A DNA stretch of 7,771 nucleotides from Clostridiales bacterium (GTDB lineage Bacteria > Bacillota > Clostridia > Oscillospirales > Oscillospiraceae), in the NCBI GenBank assembly GCA_019421525.1, contig JAHZFC010000021.1, forward strand, positions 6,466-14,236. Direction: 5' to 3'. The first letter of the stretch is position 1. Each line of letters begins with the position of its first letter. The notes below the pieces were generated by a model, which was given only the letters and a program-made list of their open reading frames with translations, did no database searches and had not been told where the DNA came from. The translations under genes and the position numbers were made by a program. Of this stretch, positions 4,143 through 7,771 are shown in pieces.

Positions 4143-4945
4143 GATTTCCCCTCCGTTTCCTCCTCGTCGCCGTACTCGTCCTCGCCGTAGGGGTCGTAGT
4201 CCTCCTCGGGATCGTCATAGGGGTCGGGTTCGTCGGAGTAGTCCTCCTCGGCCTGGGCCGCAGCCCGCTCCTGCTTGGGGCGGTAGATTTTGAAATACCA
4301 CCCGACGCCTCCGCAAATCACCACTGCGGCCAGCACCATCGCCAGCAGCCCCAGGGAGCCGCCCCCGGCCTCGGCCCCCGGTTCGGGATCTTCCGCAGGT
4401 TCCGGCTCCGGCTCCGGCTCCGGTTCGGGCTCCGGCTCCACCCCCGCGCACTCGGTCATGTTGGTGGCGCAGACGGGGCAATCCGTGTTGACAGCCCCCG
4501 CCGCGCACTTCTCCGTGCAGGTGCAGGAGGGCAACTCCCCGCCAGCGGCCTCAAACGCGGCCAGCAGGTCGGCCTCGTCTACCACCCCTAAAAAGTAGGT
4601 TTCGTACTGCTCGCCCTCCTCGTCCACGGGCTTATCGTAATCAATGACGATGTAGAAGGTGCTGCCTCCTTTGGTCTGGACAGTGATAAACTGCTTGTTG
4701 GTGTGCTTGTCATAGAGCAGGTCGCGGGTCACAAGATTGCCCTCCTCCGAAAAGCCCTCGCCCGGCTCCATAGTGGGCTCCGGCGCGGGGGCCTCCTCCA
4801 CGGTGGTGTCCTCGACGGTGGGGGCGGGGTCGGTTTCCTCATAGCCCCCGGTGGGCTCGTCCGAGTAGGCATAGGCCGGTGCAGTCATGCCGCACAGCAA
4901 AAAGGCGGCGCACAGCGCCGCCGTCAGGACACGGTATTTTTTCAT
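4139..4945 (-). CDS. DUF4366-family secreted, membrane-anchored conjugation protein
   Basis: A 268-residue protein. Residues 1-26 are a signal peptide (KK, hydrophobic core, AYA cleavage-like end). An acidic/Pro linker follows to about 68, then the conserved domain (about 70-140) with LLYDKHTNKQFITVQTKGG and FYIVIDYDKP. A cysteine cluster follows (C141, C143, C147, C156, C159, C166), then a Pro-Glu repeat stalk (170-183), a Gly-rich turn, one membrane segment (about 198-219) and an acidic, Asp/Tyr/Pro-rich tail (233-268) that would face the cytoplasm. This is the CD1107/DUF4366 arrangement of Tn1549-type elements: extracellular domain, membrane anchor, acidic tail. The precise role is unknown; it sits beside the wall hydrolase and is probably a cell-envelope part of the T4SS. 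ATG at 4945 overlaps the upstream TGA (ATGA). Confidence 0.88.
   Translation of the reverse strand: MKKYRVLTAALCAAFLLCGMTAPAYAYSDEPTGGYEETDPAPTVEDTTVEEAPAPEPTMEPGEGFSEEGNLVTRDLLYDKHTNKQFITVQTKGGSTFYIVIDYDKPVDEEGEQYETYFLGVVDEADLLAAFEAAGGELPSCTCTEKCAAGAVNTDCPVCATNMTECAGVEPEPEPEPEPEPEPAEDPEPGAEAGGGSLGLLAMVLAAVVICGGVGWYFKIYRPKQERAAAQAEEDYSDEPDPYDDPEEDYDPYGEDEYGDEEETEGKS
4397..4438. repeat. 6-bp tandem repeat coding for Glu-Pro dipeptides
   Basis: About seven imperfect copies of GGCTCC (plus strand) code for alternating Glu-Pro at residues 170-183 of the DUF4366 protein. A unit of six bases keeps the frame, so the copy number can change by slippage and alter the length of the stalk before the membrane segment. 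Confidence 0.8.
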
Positions 4946-5205
4946 TCAGACACTTCCTCCTCGTCAGGTTTGGGGGCGTCCTTTGGGACACTTTGTCCCA
5001 TAGGAGCGCCGGAGCGGATGGCCTGGAGCAGCACCGGCAGCTCGTCCAGGGAGATGCTCAGGCCCCGCACAATGTCCACGATTTCGGTATTTTCCGCCTC
5101 CAGCTTTTTCTGCTCCAGCGCCTTCAACCGGGCCTGCTGTTCGCTGATTTTGGCCTTGACCTTTTCGATCTCGGCCTGGATTTTCGCGCTTTTGCTGGTT
5201 GCCAA
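4942..5205 (-). CDS. DUF4315-family small coiled-coil conjugation protein
   Basis: An 87-residue protein starting ATSKSAKIQAEIEKVKAKI and continuing as a heptad-like coiled coil to about residue 52 (ISEQQARLKALEQKKLEAEN), then TEIVDIVRGLSISLDELPVLLQAIRSG and a short tail. This is the DUF4315 pattern, found next to the NlpC/P60 and DUF4366 genes in Clostridia conjugative elements. It may be a structural or adaptor subunit (inference). The TTG at 5205 is chosen because GGAGG lies eight bases upstream; a TTG at 5220 in the same frame would have its ribosome site inside the coding part. The tail contains palindrome copy 4, translated as APMGQSVPKDA, so the C-terminal end appears to be extended by the repeat. 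The stop overlaps the next ATG. Confidence 0.85.
   Translation of the reverse strand: MATSKSAKIQAEIEKVKAKISEQQARLKALEQKKLEAENTEIVDIVRGLSISLDELPVLLQAIRSGAPMGQSVPKDAPKPDEEEVSE
4975..5010. repeat. Extended inverted repeat enclosing palindrome copy 4, inside the DUF4315 gene
   Basis: Core TGGGACA-CTT-TGTCCCA at 4984-5000. The arms continue as 4979-4982 with 5002-5005 and 4975-4978 (GGCG) with 5007-5010, broken by one mismatch (4983/5001) and one bulge (5006). It is translated on the minus strand as Met-Gly-Gln-Ser-Val-Pro. Confidence 0.88.
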
Positions 5206-5220
5206 TGTATCATCCTCCAA

Positions 5221-7458
5221 TCAGGGCAAGCGCCCATAGGCATACAGGTGCGCCTGCCAGTAGCTTGAATTTAGGTTTGCGTATCCGATGGGATCGCCCG
5301 CGTGGAGCATCATCCCGTCGCCCAGGTAGAGCCCACAGTGGGAGATGCCTGTGGTGTCGTAGGTTCCCACGAAGAACACCAGATCGCCGGGCTTGGGGTT
5401 GCTGGTGGGGGTGCAGTAGTTGTAAAGACCGGTGGCCCCCAGGCGGCCCACATTCCAGCCGCACTGGTTGAACACCCAGGACAGGTAGCCGGAGCAATCA
5501 AAGGACGTGGCCGGAGAGCTGCCGCCCCACACATAGGGATAGCCCACATATTTCTCCGCCTCGGTGAGCAGGGCGGCAAACTGCTCGTCGCTCAAATACT
5601 CGGTGGGGACTTCATAGCGATCCACGGGCTGGGTGTACTTGTCCACATAGCCGGAGCCAGGGAACAGGTCAGGCCGGTTTCCCAGGGACGCCATGTAGAG
5701 GGCGTACCGCGCCATCTGCTCCTCGCCCATCATGTAGACGGGCAGATGGGACAGGTTGAAGTTCTCCAGGGTCACATAGCAGATGTAGTAGGTATAGGGC
5801 TCGTCATCCGCGTTGTAACGGGTTTCCGGTATCACGGTTTCCGTGAGGATATACTGGCGGTCAAAGAGGTCGGCCAGCGTGCCCTCCACGTCGGCCAATG
5901 TCCATTCCCCCTCGTGGAGCGCGGACAGGATGGAGATGAGCACATAGGGGTCGTGCCCGATCTCGTCCAGGTCGAAGTGGTACTCGTCATAGCTGTGGGT
6001 GGCGGTGTAGTTGTCCAGATAGGCTTGCAGCTCCGCCTCCATGTCGCAGTAGGCCGCCTCCGCCGCCAGAATGTCCTCGTCCTTGGCGGCATAGGTGGTG
6101 GCCCCGATGCCGCCGCCCGCGCCGCTGCCCAGGGGGGCCAGGGCCGAGGTGCAGGACTGGAACAGGAACACGATGAGCAGGCAGGCCAGGGCCAGCAGCA
6201 CCCCCACGGGATGGCGTTTGATAAAGCCCACCGTCCGGGCGGCCAGCTTTTCCGTGGTGACTGCCGTTTTCCTGGCCGCCGCCGCGCCGTACTTGGCCGC
6301 CTCCTTTGCCCGTTTGCGGTACTGCTGTTTCAGTTTCCGCTTATATAGAAAGCGTTTCCAGGCGTTCATAGCCAGCTTGGGCTGTTCCTGGGCGGCCCGG
6401 TGGAGATGGTAATTTGCCGTGGCCTTGGTGAACCTGGACTGCGCCCGCCGGACGGCCTTGGCCGGGTGCTCCCGCACCTTGCGCTTGGCGTAACGGTATA
6501 ACTTCCGGCCCCCGGCCTCTGCCACCAGCTCGGAGCGATGGGCCCCCTCGATGCCTACATTCTCATGCTCATTCTCATAAATCTTGCTGTGGACAAAGCC
6601 GTGGGCCGTCCACCCGGCGGCCCCGGCGATCTTCCGCACCGGCCCTTTGGGTTTGGGCGGTTTCTGCTTTGCCAGCTTGTCCCGTGCCCTGCCCAGCTTG
6701 GCCTCCCGCTTTTCCATGCGGAATTTGGCGCGGTTGACCTGCTCAGAATTGCTCTCCGTGCGGAATTTCCCGCCGCCGTCCCTTGGGACACTTTGTCCCA
6801 TAGGGGCCTCCGGGGGAGCGTCGGCGGGTGTGCCCTGGAAAGGGCCGGGCCCCCGGCCAGCAGGCCGGGGGCCCTTGGGAGCCGCCTTGCCCGGCTGGGA
6901 GCCGGGGGCGGCGTCCTCGTCCTCAAAGCGCAGGCGGGCCACCGGGCCCTCCCGGGGTGAGGCACGCCCCGGCTTAAGGGGAGGCGGGGCCTCCCGGGGA
7001 TTGTCCGGGGGCGCCCCATGCTTTGCCGGGGGCACCGGCTCCGCCACCCGGTCAGGTGGGAACCGATCTGCCCGGCCATCCAGAGGGTCAGGGTGGCCCC
7101 CTGAGTTTTCCGGCGCCGCCCCAGCCTCGGACGTAGGCTGGTGGCCGTCCCCCTGGGGGACAGCCTCCTCCCGGCGCTCCGGCTCCGCCGGGGCCGTGGC
7201 CTCCCGTACCTTCCGGGCGGACGCCTTTTTCCAATCCGGGCGGCGCTGCCTGGGTGCGCCGGGCTCAGGCTCCCGTTCCGGCCCAAACCGCAGGGGCTCC
7301 GCCTGTTTGCCGCCCCGCGCACCCCGCGTGGGGGCCTGGGGTTCTAACGGGGACTCCTCCCGCCCCTCCTCAAAACGCAGAGGGTCAGCGGATTTCCCGG
7401 CCTTGCCCCGGTCAGGGCCCTGCCTGGGTTCCCGGCCCCCGTCACGCTCCCGGCTCAT
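5221..7458 (-). CDS. CD1108-type membrane-anchored NlpC/P60 peptidoglycan hydrolase
   Basis: A 745-residue protein expected to cleave wall peptides (NlpC/P60 enzymes typically cut the D-Glu to DAP bond) so the conjugation channel can cross the wall. Residues 1-235 are disordered, rich in Pro, Arg, Glu and Gly, with three LRF repeats: DPLRFEEG (25-32), EPLRFGPE (54-61), ARLRFEDE (174-181). Residues 236-415 form a basic helical region (NRAKFRMEKREAKLGRARDK, then HENVGIEGAHRSE), probably cytoplasmic. One membrane segment lies at about 416-436 (GVLLALACLLIVFLFQ). An extracellular domain follows, and the catalytic domain occupies about 635-745: GYPYVWGG, DCSGY with Cys655, SHCGLYLG with His707, and HAGD with His719, completing the expected triad. 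The protein lacks an N-terminal signal, as expected for this type. It starts 17 bases inside the end of the VirB4 gene with GGAGG nine bases upstream. Palindrome copy 5 is translated at residues 220-225. Confidence 0.92.
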   Translation of the reverse strand: MSRERDGGREPRQGPDRGKAGKSADPLRFEEGREESPLEPQAPTRGARGGKQAEPLRFGPEREPEPGAPRQRRPDWKKASARKVREATAPAEPERREEAVPQGDGHQPTSEAGAAPENSGGHPDPLDGRADRFPPDRVAEPVPPAKHGAPPDNPREAPPPLKPGRASPREGPVARLRFEDEDAAPGSQPGKAAPKGPRPAGRGPGPFQGTPADAPPEAPMGQSVPRDGGGKFRTESNSEQVNRAKFRMEKREAKLGRARDKLAKQKPPKPKGPVRKIAGAAGWTAHGFVHSKIYENEHENVGIEGAHRSELVAEAGGRKLYRYAKRKVREHPAKAVRRAQSRFTKATANYHLHRAAQEQPKLAMNAWKRFLYKRKLKQQYRKRAKEAAKYGAAAARKTAVTTEKLAARTVGFIKRHPVGVLLALACLLIVFLFQSCTSALAPLGSGAGGGIGATTYAAKDEDILAAEAAYCDMEAELQAYLDNYTATHSYDEYHFDLDEIGHDPYVLISILSALHEGEWTLADVEGTLADLFDRQYILTETVIPETRYNADDEPYTYYICYVTLENFNLSHLPVYMMGEEQMARYALYMASLGNRPDLFPGSGYVDKYTQPVDRYEVPTEYLSDEQFAALLTEAEKYVGYPYVWGGSSPATSFDCSGYLSWVFNQCGWNVGRLGATGLYNYCTPTSNPKPGDLVFFVGTYDTTGISHCGLYLGDGMMLHAGDPIGYANLNSSYWQAHLYAYGRLP
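6778..6807. repeat. Palindrome copy 5, inside the NlpC/P60 gene
   Basis: Core TGGGACA-CTT-TGTCCCA at 6784-6800. A short outer stem is possible: 6778-6783 with 6802-6807, with position 6801 bulged and one G-T pair. It is translated on the minus strand as APMGQSVPRD (residues 218-227), the same frame and nearly the same peptide as copy 4, within the disordered N-terminal part of the enzyme. Confidence 0.88.
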
Positions 7459-7771
7459 TTTTCAAATCCTCCGGGCGGGTGGTGAGCAGGTTGTAAATCT
7501 CGCCCTTGGGGAACCGATCCGCAAAGGGAATGGTGGTGCTGCCGTAGAACAGCAGCCCCTCGCCGGGGTTGGAGTGGGTGATGTAGGAAAGCTGGTGCTC
7601 AGAAATGCCGAGCTGCTTTGCCAGGATCGCCCGGTCACTTTGGGCCTGGGCCAGCAGCACCATGAAGTCGGTATTGTCCAGAATGGCCTCAATCTCCCGG
7701 CTGGCAAGCAGGTCTTTCACGTTCTGCGTCAGGGCCGAGGGGACACAGCCCTTTTTACGGAGCATCTTCCA
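7442..7771 (-). CDS. VirB4/TraE-like conjugation ATPase, C-terminal fragment
   Basis: The last 109 residues of a T4SS ATPase; the frame is open to the right edge and the bulk of the protein, including Walker A and B, lies outside. Visible are the late motifs of the family: PSALTQNVKDLLASREIEAILDN (about 11-32; TQN-type motif with the following Asn), FMVLLAQAQSDRAILAKQLG, then GEGLLFYGSTTIPFADRFP and YNLLTTRP just before the end. The order VirB4 to NlpC/P60 to DUF4315 to DUF4366 is typical of Tn1549-like elements. VirB4 proteins power assembly and transfer on the inner face of the membrane. It overlaps the hydrolase gene by 17 bases. Confidence 0.88.
   Translation of the reverse strand, partial: WKMLRKKGCVPSALTQNVKDLLASREIEAILDNTDFMVLLAQAQSDRAILAKQLGISEHQLSYITHSNPGEGLLFYGSTTIPFADRFPKGEIYNLLTTRPEDLKNEPGA

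Noticed and set aside
5302..6348. A 348-codon plus-strand open frame, rich in Gly, Val and His
   Set aside because: Antisense to the catalytic and membrane parts of the NlpC/P60 gene, whose motifs are clear; typical mirror frame.
858..6807. CRISPR array or insertion sequence ends formed by the five palindromes
   Set aside because: Spacing is irregular (hundreds to about 2000 bases), there is no spacer pattern, no transposase gene, and no target duplications are visible.
1..7771. tRNA or rRNA genes
   Set aside because: No cloverleaf, conserved T-loop sequence or rRNA core was seen on either strand.

Overview
The window reads as part of an integrative conjugative element of the Tn1549/CTn type from a GC-rich, low-oxygen Firmicute, most likely a gut Oscillospiraceae/Clostridia relative. 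This assignment rests on protein families and gene order seen by eye (VirB4-type ATPase, CD1108-type NlpC/P60 hydrolase, DUF4315, DUF4366, Cys-rich VLP protein, MobC, CD1845-type membrane protein); no database search was possible.

Right to left on the minus strand, 7771 to about 1518 carries a tightly packed conjugation block: the C-terminus of a VirB4-like ATPase, a 745-aa membrane-anchored peptidoglycan hydrolase, a small coiled-coil DUF4315 protein, a secreted/anchored DUF4366 protein, a 55-aa Cys-rich protein, a Cys-rich VLP protein, two accessory proteins without assigned function, and mobC. Most junctions are short overlaps or gaps of a few bases, so the genes are probably co-transcribed and translationally coupled. 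The main break is the roughly 160-base intergenic stretch at 3430-3592, which holds hairpins. The block would supply T4SS power (VirB4), local wall opening (NlpC/P60), surface or channel accessory proteins, and relaxosome assembly (MobC). The relaxase itself is not in the window.

Downstream of mobC lies a dense cluster of stacked palindromes (1444-1515). A well-formed promoter (1407-1435) follows, then a separate two-gene unit (CD1845-like membrane protein plus a small Cys-rich protein), closed by a good intrinsic terminator (820-851). At the left, an XRE-family regulator (plus strand, 495-809) is divergent from a truncated SLOG/DUF1273 (YpsA-like) gene that runs off the left edge behind a near-consensus promoter.

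The most unusual feature is a 17-bp palindrome, TGGGACA-N3-TGTCCCA (one copy with an imperfect outermost base), present five times: three times between genes and twice inside genes. Both genic copies are read in the same frame, giving Met-Gly-Gln-Ser-Val-Pro in otherwise unrelated proteins. Four of the five sit inside longer, imperfect inverted repeats whose outer arms differ in sequence but still pair. This resembles a dispersed palindromic element that tolerates insertion into coding sequence, or a recurrent protein-binding or RNA-hairpin site.
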